Below the pieces are notes generated by a model. It saw nothing but the letters and a program-made list of their open reading frames with translations, had not been told where the DNA came from and searched no databases. Source: Salinicoccus sesuvii (lineage in GTDB: Bacteria; Bacillota; Bacilli; Staphylococcales; Salinicoccaceae). From it: DNA of 64,000 bases. The position numbers were made by a program, and so were the translations under genes. Where the stretch lies: positions 62,001-126,000 of the forward strand of contig NZ_JBHRWV010000002.1 in the NCBI RefSeq assembly GCF_042648145.1, read 5' to 3'. Of the stretch, positions 1-7,561 are shown piece by piece. Positions within the stretch are counted from its first letter, which is position 1. Every line of letters begins with the position of its first letter.

Positions 1-2
1 AG

Positions 3-911
3 CAACTTGTAGAGGACAAAAACATTTCCGACACTGTAATGAACAAACTTCATGTGATGCAGGCTCAGGGTAACCTGGATCTGCCGGAAAACTATTCAGC
101 AGAGAACGCCATCAAGCAGGCATGGCTGAAAATCCTTGAAACGCAGGACAAAGATAAGAAGCGCGCGCTCGACGTCGTTACTAAAGAAAGCGTTGCTTAT
201 GCACTTCAGGATATGGTGACACTCGGACTGAACCCAGGTAAAAATCAGTGCTACTTCATCGTGCATGGTCAGAAGCTGACGATGATGCCTTCTTACCTCG
301 GAAATATGATGATTACCAAACGTGTCACTGGAGCCAAAGAAGTGAACGCTCAAGTAATCTTTGAAGGTGACGATGTGGAGTATGAAACGGAAAACGGTAA
401 GATCGTCAATCTTAAGCATAAGACTAAGTTTGGAAACAGGGACTCAAAACAAATCATCGGCGCTTACGCTACGGTTGTGTTCGATGACGAAAGTATGAAC
501 TATACAGATATCATGACCTGGGAAGAGATCGAGCAAGCCTGGAAGCAATCTCCAACGGTCTACCAAGGCAATATAAAGGATCACAGTACGCACAGAAAAT
601 TCCCTGTTGAAATGGCAAAGAAAACAGTCATAAATCGCACGACCAAAAAACTGAGAAACTCCAGTGACGATGAAAGTATTCTATCCAAGCAGGTCCAGGA
701 ATACGACAAGCGCCAGCGCAAAGAAGTCTTTGATGCCGAAGTGGAAGGCAACCAGGCAACCGAAGAATTGGACATTCCAAGAGAACCAGACGTTCCTGAC
801 TTCGAAGAAGCCAAATACACCGAACCGGAAAAAGAGCCTGCACCTGCTTATGATCCGGAAACTGGTGAAGTGCAGCAAGCGTCATTCGATGATGAGGATA
901 CTCCGTTCTAA
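3..911 (+). CDS. recT: RecT-family single-strand annealing protein (5' truncated by window)
   Basis: Phage recombinase that anneals complementary single strands during recombination-dependent replication. The conserved RecT core is visible: NYSAENAIKQAWL, then LGLNPGKNQCYFIVHG, then MMPSYLGNMMITKRV, followed by an acidic, proline-rich C-terminal tail (last 60 or so residues) of the kind that recruits SSB or partner proteins. The frame is open from base 3 with no stop before the ATG at 39, and the residues upstream of that ATG read like the N-terminal region of the family, so the true start probably lies outside the window. The stop abuts the next gene with no spacer. The nuclease partner (RecE or YqaJ type) would be expected just upstream, outside the window. 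Confidence 0.9.
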   Translation, partial: QLVEDKNISDTVMNKLHVMQAQGNLDLPENYSAENAIKQAWLKILETQDKDKKRALDVVTKESVAYALQDMVTLGLNPGKNQCYFIVHGQKLTMMPSYLGNMMITKRVTGAKEVNAQVIFEGDDVEYETENGKIVNLKHKTKFGNRDSKQIIGAYATVVFDDESMNYTDIMTWEEIEQAWKQSPTVYQGNIKDHSTHRKFPVEMAKKTVINRTTKKLRNSSDDESILSKQVQEYDKRQRKEVFDAEVEGNQATEELDIPREPDVPDFEEAKYTEPEKEPAPAYDPETGEVQQASFDDEDTPF

Positions 912-1619
912 ATGAAAATCCAAACCATAGGCAGCGGGTCCAGCGGCAACTGTTACCTCGTAGAGGATAGCAGTACCGCCATCCTACTAGAAGCCGGAAT
1001 CAAGTTCGACAAGGTGCAGAAGGCGCTCAAGTTCCAGACGCGTAGAGTCAAAGGTGTGTTCGTCACTCATGAGCATGGTGATCACTCAAAGTATACTGCC
1101 GAATATTTAAAGAACGGTCTCAATGTCTATATGACACCAGGCACAAAGGACGCACTCAAGCTCAATCATCACAGGCTCTTCACACTGAAATACAGGAAGA
1201 CTACACGGATCGGATCACTGGTCATCATGCCTTACGAAACCCAGCATGATGTTGCGGAACCATGCGGCTATCTTGTCAAGAGCGATGACGGCTCTAAACT
1301 GCTTTTTGCTACAGATACGTACTACATCAAGTATAAGTTCCCGGAAGTTACGCACATGCTGCTGGAAGTGAACCATGATTACGACTATATGCAGGGGCGT
1401 GTCGATAGTGGTGCATTGCATCCGGCACTGGCCAACCGAATTATGAAATCTCACCTGAACCTTGAGAATGCAATAAAATATCTCAAAAAGTGCAACCTGA
1501 ACCAGTTGAAGGAGATCCATTTGATTCACATTTCTAAAGACAATGGTCTACGGAATCGATTCAAGGACGAAATACAAAAAGTGACCGGAGTGCCGGTCAA
1601 AATAGCGGGGGCGGAGTAG
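912..1619 (+). CDS. Metallo-beta-lactamase-fold hydrolase (phage recombination module)
   Basis: Metal-dependent hydrolase of the MBL fold, 235 aa. The zinc-binding HEHGDH motif sits at residues 53-58, after an N-terminal GSGSSGNCYLV strand-turn typical of the YycJ/WalJ-like branch; a later FATDT gives the bridging Asp. The ATG follows the recT stop directly, so the two are translationally coupled. MBL proteins next to recT are common in Firmicutes phages and are presumed nucleases acting on DNA ends with the recombinase; that role is inference from context. The C-terminal IHLIHIS histidines match the last metal ligand. Confidence 0.85.
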   Translation: MKIQTIGSGSSGNCYLVEDSSTAILLEAGIKFDKVQKALKFQTRRVKGVFVTHEHGDHSKYTAEYLKNGLNVYMTPGTKDALKLNHHRLFTLKYRKTTRIGSLVIMPYETQHDVAEPCGYLVKSDDGSKLLFATDTYYIKYKFPEVTHMLLEVNHDYDYMQGRVDSGALHPALANRIMKSHLNLENAIKYLKKCNLNQLKEIHLIHISKDNGLRNRFKDEIQKVTGVPVKIAGAE

Positions 1620-1621
1620 AT

Positions 1622-2611
1622 GTGATTAAAATATTGGAGCTATTCGGTGGCATCGGTGCACCCCGAAAAGCATTGATTAATCTCGGCATCGAGCATAAAG
1701 CAATTGACTATGTTGAATGGAATGAGAAAGCAGTACGTAGCTACAATGCAATGTTTGATAACAGGTACAAACCTGAAAGCATCGTCGGTTATAGCCTGAA
1801 GCCTGACATCTTGATTCACGGATCACCTTGCCAAGACTTCAGTATAGGTGGCAAACAATATGGCGGGAATATTGCCGATGGTACACGTAGCTCTTTGATG
1901 TTCGAAACACTCAAGATAATTGAAGGGTTAGGTGGATGGAAGCCGCATGCAGTCATTTGGGAAAACGTTAAAAATGTTCTGTCCGGAAAGATGGTAGGTG
2001 CTTTCAGTCGATATTTAAAAGATATGGAAACGTTGGGGTACAGAAATAGTTACGAAATACTTGATGCACGTGATTTCGGAATACCACAGGCCAGGGAACG
2101 TATTTTCACAGTATCTACATTGGATGATAAGCCTTTTAATTTTAACAACTTAGAGTGCAAGAAAATGCGCCCGATTAGCGAGTTTTTAGAAGAGGATGTA
2201 CCTGAGCATTATTTTGTCACTCAACCGTCGATGGTGAGCAGGTTGCCAGATATGCCTATAAACAAAGATATCTTTGGCGGGCGTATGTTGGACGAAGTGA
2301 TTGACTACGTTTATACGATTACTACTAAACAGATGCGCGTACCCAACAGTGGGGTTGTTCGAATGGATGATGATCGGTTCAGATATCTAACTGAAAAAGA
2401 ATGTTGGCGATTAATGGGGTTTGAGGATAAAGACTTCCAAAATGCTTTAGGTGTTCATCCTGGTCGCCCTGGTATGTTGAACAGCGCACTGTACCATCAA
2501 GCTGGCAATAGCATTGTCGTAGATGTACTCGAAGCGATATTTAAAGAGTTGCTCTTCCCGAGGAAAGAACAGATATTCAAAGGACAAATGACTTTGGACC
2601 AAGTCTTATAA
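1622..2611 (+). CDS. Phage DNA cytosine-5 methyltransferase
   Basis: Transfers a methyl group from SAM to C5 of cytosine in a specific DNA site. All key motifs are present in order: motif I LFGGIGAPRKAL (residues 7-18), motif IV GSPCQDFS with catalytic Cys70, motif VI ENV (114-116), motif VIII QARER (156-160), and motifs IX and X near the C terminus (TEKECWRLMGF, HQAGNSIVVDVL). The start is GTG, since the ATG two bases earlier runs straight into TGA. No restriction endonuclease gene adjoins it, so it looks like an orphan protective methylase. The middle of the gene, covering the target recognition domain, is visibly AT-richer than its neighbours, suggesting separate acquisition. Recognition site unknown. 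Confidence 0.92.
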   Translation: MIKILELFGGIGAPRKALINLGIEHKAIDYVEWNEKAVRSYNAMFDNRYKPESIVGYSLKPDILIHGSPCQDFSIGGKQYGGNIADGTRSSLMFETLKIIEGLGGWKPHAVIWENVKNVLSGKMVGAFSRYLKDMETLGYRNSYEILDARDFGIPQARERIFTVSTLDDKPFNFNNLECKKMRPISEFLEEDVPEHYFVTQPSMVSRLPDMPINKDIFGGRMLDEVIDYVYTITTKQMRVPNSGVVRMDDDRFRYLTEKECWRLMGFEDKDFQNALGVHPGRPGMLNSALYHQAGNSIVVDVLEAIFKELLFPRKEQIFKGQMTLDQVL

Positions 2612-2644
2612 AAAAGGCTGAATGTATTACAAGGATGTGAATCT

Positions 2645-3022
2645 ATGGCAAGGAGGAAAGGCCTATACGCCTACTACTACGGCGGGGAACTGATTGCGAA
2701 GGGGACAGTCGAACATCTATCGGACAAACTGAAGCTATCCGAGCGGCAGCTCTATTATCTCATCGAAATGGAGAAACCTGCGTTCCCTGCTTCGCACCTG
2801 CCGAAAATAGAAACAATTGAACGCGTTGGAGAAGTCGTTCAGATCTATAACTTTTATAAAGATGGTCGTGTCGTCGCTACTGGTACTAAAAATGAACTGG
2901 CTGAGGCATTGAACCTCAGTCCAGTTACAATCAGATATTATGCGTCTCTATCATCGAGAGAAAGAATCAAACACAATCGTGTAGTTTTCAAGTGCACAGA
3001 AGAAAGGTGGGAGGTGAGATAG
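2645..3022 (+). CDS. Small phage protein with two tandem copies of one motif
   Basis: A 125-aa protein of unknown function in the replication module. It contains an internal duplication: residues 10-39 and 70-99 share the pattern Y-x-Y/F-x-x-G-x-x-x-A-x-G-T-x-x-x-L-x-x-x-L-x-L-S, ending in QLYYLIE in one and TIRYYAS in the other. Each copy looks like a short beta-hairpin followed by a helix-turn-helix, like the NUMOD-type DNA-binding modules attached to homing endonucleases, but no nuclease domain is present. It ends in AGATAG immediately before the ATG of the replisome organiser, so the two are probably coupled. DNA binding is inferred from the HTH-like pattern only. Confidence 0.7.
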   Translation: MARRKGLYAYYYGGELIAKGTVEHLSDKLKLSERQLYYLIEMEKPAFPASHLPKIETIERVGEVVQIYNFYKDGRVVATGTKNELAEALNLSPVTIRYYASLSSRERIKHNRVVFKCTEERWEVR

Positions 3023-3874
3023 ATGGCTGATATCCAGTGGATTAAGCTGAAGGTCGACATGTTCGACAATGAAAAAATTAAACTGATTGAAGCCATGCCC
3101 GATGCAGACAGCATACTGGTTATCTGGATCAAGTTGCTCACTTACGCAGGTAAAGCAAACTCGAGTGGCTATATCATGCTCACAGAAAATATACCGATGA
3201 ATGAAGAAGAGTTGGCAACAATCTTCGGTCGGCCATTAAATACAGTCCGCTATGCATTACAGGTTTTTGAGCGATATGGAATGGTTGAACGTGATGCTGA
3301 TGCAATCAAAATAAAGAATTGGGATACACATCAAAACGTTGATGGCATGGAGAAAATCAGAGAACAGAATCGCATCAGAAAACAGAAGCAGCGTGAAAAG
3401 GATCGTCAGAAACAACTTGGTAATAGTAAAACTGACGGACAAGTCACAGGACAGTCACAAAAGTCACGTGACAGTCACGCAACAGAAGAAGAGAAAGAAA
3501 GAGAAGAAGAATTAGATAAAGAAAGAGATAAAGAGAAAGAGAGAGATAAAGACCATGTCTCTCCTTCTCACAATCAAGAAGTATTCGATATCCTGTCTGA
3601 TCGTGGCATCAATATGAATAAGTCACAGGCTTGTTTCTCTATCAGCCAACGAATGAGTGGTATTGATGATATCCAGTATTTGCACGAAGCCATCGATATC
3701 GCAGAAAGAAACGGAGCAAAAACTGCACCTTATCTCCTCTCTATTATCGATAACTGGATGTCTGAAGGTAAGGACACGTATCAGAAGTTATCGGAACATC
3801 AAGCACGAAAAAAGAATGGCAAGAAGCCGCTCACAGACGAACAAAAAGAGTTAGAGAAGAAACTCGGATTCTAG
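3023..3874 (+). CDS. Phage replisome organiser (DnaD-like N-terminal domain)
   Basis: Binds the phage origin and helps load the replicative helicase. Residues 1 to about 115 match the phage replisome organiser N-terminal domain (DIQWIKLKVDMFDNEKI, then a winged-helix region LATIFGRPLNTVRYALQVFERYGMV). A very charged linker rich in Lys, Arg and Glu follows (about residues 118-180), then a compact C-terminal domain containing NGAKTAPYLLSIIDNW. The gene directly precedes the DnaI-like loader, the usual arrangement in staphylococcal and Bacillus phages. The origin may lie inside the repetitive linker-coding region, as in other phages of this type, but no clear iterons were recognised. Confidence 0.85.
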   Translation: MADIQWIKLKVDMFDNEKIKLIEAMPDADSILVIWIKLLTYAGKANSSGYIMLTENIPMNEEELATIFGRPLNTVRYALQVFERYGMVERDADAIKIKNWDTHQNVDGMEKIREQNRIRKQKQREKDRQKQLGNSKTDGQVTGQSQKSRDSHATEEEKEREEELDKERDKEKERDKDHVSPSHNQEVFDILSDRGINMNKSQACFSISQRMSGIDDIQYLHEAIDIAERNGAKTAPYLLSIIDNWMSEGKDTYQKLSEHQARKKNGKKPLTDEQKELEKKLGF

Positions 3875-3884
3875 GAGGTCCACT

Positions 3885-4682
3885 ATGAAGAATCCATCCC
3901 ATCAGATAGCAAACCTTATGCAGCATGCAGTAGACAACTCAGAAGACAGACCGCCACTCAAACGGCCTATTGGCTCTGAACATCTTGGGCAATGCGAAGA
4001 CTGTCGAGGTAACGTGCGACTTATCAAGTTTGACGACGGCTCTGAGAAAGAGACCGGCTGCAGGTGTGAAGCCAAACGATACGCAAATGATAAGCAACGT
4101 GCGATCAATGCCAAGTCCTATGAAAAAGCATCTGCACTCCATGGTGATTATGCAGAGAAGACATTTAATGACTACCGTGCTGCAGACCAAGCACAAGCCA
4201 GGGCGCTGAAATTATCTAAGCGATATGCAGAAGCCTTTGACGAAATGCTGAAGAAGAAGCAGAACCTATACTTCCAGGGTAGACCAGGGACAGGCAAAAC
4301 ACATCTTGCTGCAGCAATCCGGAAAGTCGTGCGGGATCAAAACTACAAAGTGCTATTCCTATCTCTTCCTGATTACCTGGGCAAGGTCAAAGCAGAATTC
4401 GATAACGCGAATACCACTTATCCAATCTACAAGATGGCTGTCGATGCAGAACTGCTTATCTTGGACGATGTCGGTGCCAACCGGATGACAGACTGGGAAG
4501 TGTCCGAGATATTCCGCCTGGTCGATGCTAGAAACGGCAAGTGCACCATCTATACAACCAACCTAAAGAGTAGTGACATGACTGCAAGTATCGGTCTGAG
4601 CCGTATCTTTTCACGAATGATGGCAAACACCGAAACAATCGTACTCAACGGAGACGATTATCGAATAGGAGGTCCAGAATAA
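3885..4682 (+). CDS. DnaC/DnaI-like helicase loader ATPase
   Basis: AAA+ ATPase that delivers the replicative helicase DnaB/DnaC to the phage origin. Residues 37-61 contain a CxxC...CxC zinc-binding element like that of DnaI; the Walker A motif is GRPGTGKT (132-139) and Walker B is LLILDDVG with Asp194-Asp195. A late SRIFSRM provides the arginine-finger region. The length of 265 aa is normal. A strong AGGAGG lies 8 bases upstream of the ATG. It works with the preceding replisome organiser to hijack host helicase. Confidence 0.9.
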   Translation: MKNPSHQIANLMQHAVDNSEDRPPLKRPIGSEHLGQCEDCRGNVRLIKFDDGSEKETGCRCEAKRYANDKQRAINAKSYEKASALHGDYAEKTFNDYRAADQAQARALKLSKRYAEAFDEMLKKKQNLYFQGRPGTGKTHLAAAIRKVVRDQNYKVLFLSLPDYLGKVKAEFDNANTTYPIYKMAVDAELLILDDVGANRMTDWEVSEIFRLVDARNGKCTIYTTNLKSSDMTASIGLSRIFSRMMANTETIVLNGDDYRIGGPE

Positions 4683-4874
4683 ATGATTATTGTAGAGGAG
4701 AAATCCATCGTCGATAAGATCATGGATGACGAGCCACTCACGAAGCATGACATTCAAGCACTCGGCATGTTCAACGACCATTACATTGATCTACTTTTGA
4801 ACGCTGGTCAGAAAGTAGTACGACGCAAGGTCGCTGAGAGTCTGGTCCGTGCTGGAATGATGGAGGTGGGTTGA
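4683..4874 (+). CDS. Small phage protein of unknown function
   Basis: A 63-aa hypothetical protein preceded by AGGAGG with good spacing, and starting two bases after the stop of the helicase loader gene. It is predicted mostly helical (DKIMDDEPLTKHDIQALGMF and KVVRRKVAESLVRAGM) with no recognisable motif. The tight packing with both neighbours supports it as a real early gene of the replication operon. I do not recognise a family. Confidence 0.6.
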   Translation: MIIVEEKSIVDKIMDDEPLTKHDIQALGMFNDHYIDLLLNAGQKVVRRKVAESLVRAGMMEVG

Positions 4875-5132
4875 ATGGAAGCATATACTCACCGCTGCAA
4901 TGGTACATGTGGAGAACGCCTAGATCAGCAACAAAAGACGATTAAAGAAAAAAATGCACGTATTGATGAGCTGGAGAAAAAGGGGAAGGCGTGGAACGAG
5001 TTCGTAGAATACTTCGACAGCGTTGTTACAGAAGAAGGATATGTCTACGATACTGATGAAAATATCGTAGTTAATATTCAAAACATCAGAATGAACTATC
5101 ATTTCGAGGAGAAATGGGGAGATAAGTCATGA
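4875..5132 (+). CDS. Small phage protein with N-terminal Cys pair and coiled coil
   Basis: An 85-aa protein of unknown function. The N terminus has HRCNGTCGE, a Cys pair that could bind metal, followed by a short coiled coil (about residues 18-38, QQQKTIKEKNARIDELEKKG) and an acidic C-terminal half. It begins immediately after the preceding stop, with GGAGGTGGG as ribosome binding site, and its last codons overlap the next gene by four bases. No family recognised. Confidence 0.6.
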   Translation: MEAYTHRCNGTCGERLDQQQKTIKEKNARIDELEKKGKAWNEFVEYFDSVVTEEGYVYDTDENIVVNIQNIRMNYHFEEKWGDKS

Positions 5133-5446
5133 TTATAGGTGGTGGAAGAAACAAGGGAAAAACGACTGAACTCATCAAGATGTCTAATAAAGATTGGGTG
5201 TATATACTGTGTCCGGACAGAGGACGGGCAAGGCTCGTAGCTAACATGGCTGAAGATATGGACTTGGTTATTCCTTATCCTTTATGCGTAGACGATCTGC
5301 CAGTACGGGGAACATACATCGAAGAGTTACTCGTGGATGAAATAGAGGCGGTCGTATATCAGATTGCCAGAGCCAACGTGAAACACGCGTCTTCTAGCCA
5401 TAACTTCTGGGAAATGGAATCGCTAGAAAATAGAGGAGATAACTAA
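5129..5446 (+). CDS. Very small P-loop protein, phage early region
   Basis: A 105-aa protein. It starts almost at once with a Walker A motif, GGRNKGKT (residues 5-12), and has a Walker B-like strand, EELLVDEIEAVV with Asp70-Glu71. That suggests a minimal NTP-binding fold about half the size of usual P-loop ATPases. The ATG overlaps the previous stop (ATGA), indicating coupling. No helicase or recombinase motifs follow. ATP binding is inferred from the two motifs; function is unknown. Confidence 0.65.
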   Translation: MIIGGGRNKGKTTELIKMSNKDWVYILCPDRGRARLVANMAEDMDLVIPYPLCVDDLPVRGTYIEELLVDEIEAVVYQIARANVKHASSSHNFWEMESLENRGDN

Positions 5447-5890
5447 ATGGCAGTTAAAGACTACTACAACACTAAGAAGGTTGAATACAAAGGCATCATC
5501 TTCGATTCCAACGAAGAAGCTGAATATTATCAGCTACTTGAACGCAAGCAGGCAGCAGGTATCATCAAAGAAATTGAACTACAACCTGTTCTCGATCTAT
5601 TCCCAGCGTATGACTACTACGGCAAGAAGCGACAGAAGATGGTATATAAGCTCGACTTCCGCATTCTCTACAGTGACGGCGTTGAAGTATACATTGATAT
5701 TAAAGGTATGGCGACCGAAACTGCAAAGATGAAACGCAAGATTGCTGAATATCTCCATCCGGACAAACAAATCATCTGGATTGCTAAGAGTAAGAAGTGG
5801 GGTGATCGGTTTGGGTGGATTGAATATGATGCACTGATAAAGGTAAGAGCTGCTAACAAACGTGAAGCGAATAAAAAGAAAAGGGGATAA
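5447..5890 (+). CDS. DUF1064 protein, probable PD-(D/E)XK nuclease or Holliday-junction resolvase
   Basis: A 147-aa member of the DUF1064 family common in Firmicutes phages and thought to be a PD-(D/E)XK nuclease. The fold signature is visible: FDSNEEAEYYQLLERKQAAG at the N terminus, the YKLDFRI strand with the metal-binding Asp, then VYIDIKGMAT carrying the (D/E)XK-like Asp-x-Lys. The final region is very basic (REANKKKRG), fitting DNA contact. Its place at the end of the replication module fits processing of branched replication intermediates, which is family-based inference. Confidence 0.8.
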   Translation: MAVKDYYNTKKVEYKGIIFDSNEEAEYYQLLERKQAAGIIKEIELQPVLDLFPAYDYYGKKRQKMVYKLDFRILYSDGVEVYIDIKGMATETAKMKRKIAEYLHPDKQIIWIAKSKKWGDRFGWIEYDALIKVRAANKREANKKKRG

Positions 5891-5895
5891 AGATA

Positions 5896-6294
5896 ATGGC
5901 AGATACTAAAATGAGAGATATAAGCAAAACTGAGGAACTCATCACAAGAACTTTCGGTGTAGATTACGACGAGGTTAAGTTTAACAAGATGGACATTACC
6001 GACAAGCATCTCACGTTTAATCTAGAATGGACTCATAAGGATGCTCTTATGCAAGCGACGATTACTGAGAAGGCAGTTAAACCCAAGTTCACACTTGAAG
6101 AGAGAGACGATGAGTTTGTCTTGGAGCAACTCAATAGGTTGTTCTATATGAGAGACGAGCTATTTATCGAGGATGAAGAAAAGATTAATGACGATATATT
6201 TGAGGGACAGGAGTACGATCCTGCTCGCGGATATGTCGAGAAGGATAAGAAGGATGAACAAGTGGCGTTGGATATGGAGCAAGTCGAAGGATAA
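5896..6294 (+). CDS. Hypothetical phage protein
   Basis: A 132-aa acidic protein of unknown family, the last gene of the early operon. A beta-rich middle (DKHLTFNLEWTHKDALMQAT) is followed by a very acidic C-terminal half. The ribosome binding site is GGGGATAAAG, and it starts six bases after the DUF1064 gene. A stem-loop without a clear T-tract follows the stop, so the operon may end here. Confidence 0.55.
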   Translation: MADTKMRDISKTEELITRTFGVDYDEVKFNKMDITDKHLTFNLEWTHKDALMQATITEKAVKPKFTLEERDDEFVLEQLNRLFYMRDELFIEDEEKINDDIFEGQEYDPARGYVEKDKKDEQVALDMEQVEG

Positions 6295-6308
6295 AACATA
6301 TTCTTTCT

Positions 6309-6334
6309 GCTTCACAATTGGGGGACTGTGAAGC
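6309..6334. promoter_or_regulatory. Stem-loop downstream of the early operon
   Basis: Perfect 8-bp inverted repeat GCTTCACA / TGTGAAGC around a 10-base loop. It is not followed by a T-tract, so it is either a weak terminator, an RNA-stability element or a protein-binding site. A TATACT box sits just downstream at 6343-6348 without a recognisable -35 element, as might be expected for an activator-dependent promoter; that reading is inference. Confidence 0.4.
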
Positions 6335-6441
6335 GAAAAGGTTATACTATGACCAAAAAATATAGCGGAGCGATGTGACGTCGCTCACAGTCGCTCTATT
6401 ACATCTCTATGATATATACCAATACGAAAGGATGGTCGCCG

Positions 6442-6891
6442 TTGTATTTGATAAACGACATAAGACAAATCATAAACGACTATCACTGGAAGAAACGGCT
6501 CATTCAATCTCAAGTCTACGATACAGACAGCACATCCACTGCACAATACGGCATTGAATCATCTATGCCAAAAGGCCAAGGAGAGACTGGCGACAAGGTT
6601 TCATCTATGGTCGTACGTAATGATCGTGAGAGTCGGAAGCTAGATAAACTAATCAAAGAAGTGTCGTTTATTGATACACATGAGAAGTATATAAACAGTG
6701 ATAAGAACTTCCACATATTGCAGCTGCTCAAGCAGGGTGAGAGTAAGCAACGCATCAAGGTGCTGTTGAACATAGGTAACCGTAATCTCTATGAGCGGAT
6801 AGACCAGGTTGTTATAGTGCTCTTTAATGCACAGTCTGTCAAAAAGGATACAAAGGAAATAAAGGAGAAGAAGGATACAAAGGAGACATAG
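6442..6891 (+). CDS. Probable phage late-gene transcriptional regulator (ArpU/RinA-like position)
   Basis: A protein of about 149 aa located immediately before the HNH-terminase genes, where Gram-positive phages keep the activator of the late operon. A YGIESSMP motif and an HTH-like region near the C terminus (ILQLLKQGESKQRIKVLL, then GNRNLYERIDQVV) resemble sigma-like or ArpU-type regulators. A Lys-rich tail of degenerate three-residue repeats ends the protein. The TTG start is chosen because AAAGGATGG lies 7 bases upstream; the in-frame ATG at 6409 has no ribosome binding site. A different reading frame over the tail is discussed in the findings. Confidence 0.6.
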   Translation: MYLINDIRQIINDYHWKKRLIQSQVYDTDSTSTAQYGIESSMPKGQGETGDKVSSMVVRNDRESRKLDKLIKEVSFIDTHEKYINSDKNFHILQLLKQGESKQRIKVLLNIGNRNLYERIDQVVIVLFNAQSVKKDTKEIKEKKDTKET

Positions 6892-6985
6892 GAAACGCAT
6901 TTATTATTTTTATTATCTTTCTGGTTATAATGTTCTTGCAAGTGATTCAACAACAGATAAGCAATAAGAATATGGTATCAGTCAA

Positions 6986-7010
6986 AGACGCTCAGTCGAG
7001 CGTCTTTTTA
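6986..7010 (+). terminator. Rho-independent terminator after the late regulator
   Basis: AGACGCTC-AGTC-GAGCGTCT, a perfect 8-bp stem with a four-base loop, followed by TTTT. It separates the regulator from the packaging genes. Confidence 0.85.
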
Positions 7011-7115
7011 TTATGCACAATAGGAGGGATGACTCATCGTTGAATACAATGAATATAAACAACGGAGGTGATCCATATCTTCCAGTGAGTCGCTGGGTAT
7101 CAAGGGACTGATTGA

Positions 7116-7445
7116 ATGAACTTCGATTTCAATAAGCTGACTGATCGTAAAGCCTTCTACAACTCCATGCCTTGGAGACGCAAGCGCGACGATATAAAAG
7201 GTCGCGATAACAACGAGTGCCAATGGTGTAAGGCAGAAGGCAAGCTCAAGATGGATGTCGGCCGTCGTGATAGTGAAGGTAAGAAGACAGTAATACTTAT
7301 TGTCCATCACATTCAAGAGCTGGAACACAGACCGGATCTTCGACTGGATGATAATAATCTAATCACCATCTGCTTCGAATGTCATGAAGCACATCACGGT
7401 CGTGCAAGAAGCAAACGAAAAAAGTGGGACGACGAAATGTGGTAG
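7116..7445 (+). CDS. HNH endonuclease of the packaging module
   Basis: A 109-aa HNH nuclease that works with terminase in cos-type phages of the HK97 group. It has a structural zinc site (C35-x2-C38 and C86-x2-C89), catalytic histidines in VHHI (64-65), Asn81 and the terminal His90. Gene order HNH, small terminase, large terminase is the standard arrangement for phages whose terminase needs the HNH partner to cut cos ends, which is known for staphylococcal and Bacillus relatives. The start at ATG is the only good option in frame; the sequence upstream is GGGACTGATTGA, a modest ribosome binding site. Confidence 0.9.
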   Translation: MNFDFNKLTDRKAFYNSMPWRRKRDDIKGRDNNECQWCKAEGKLKMDVGRRDSEGKKTVILIVHHIQELEHRPDLRLDDNNLITICFECHEAHHGRARSKRKKWDDEMW

Positions 7446-7561
7446 AGAACTGCACACCCCCGGCCAAAAGTTTCGAAAAGAAATGAAGGCCTGGATACCG
7501 GTGGGAGGGTCTTCTCCGCGGAAAATTACGAAAAAATTTATTTTAGACAGGGGGGGTGGGC
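7446..7561. other. Candidate cos (packaging) region between HNH and small terminase genes
   Basis: A non-coding interval holding GC-rich blocks (CACCCCCGGCC, ATACCGGTGGGAGGG, TCCGCGG) followed by an AT-rich run and a G-tract that serves as the ribosome binding site of the next gene. In HNH-containing HK97-type phages the cohesive-end site lies in or near this interval. The position and GC-rich character are seen; the cos assignment is inference and no exact cut site is claimed. Confidence 0.35.

Noticed and set aside
6346..6408. Short repeated GTCGCTC blocks upstream of the late regulator as a CRISPR-like or iteron array
   Set aside because: Only two or three copies of seven bases with irregular spacing; possibly a regulator site but not an array.
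6930..7043. Independent small gene beginning at the ATG at 6930
   Set aside because: No ribosome binding site, and its end runs through the terminator hairpin; treated only as part of a possible frameshift product.
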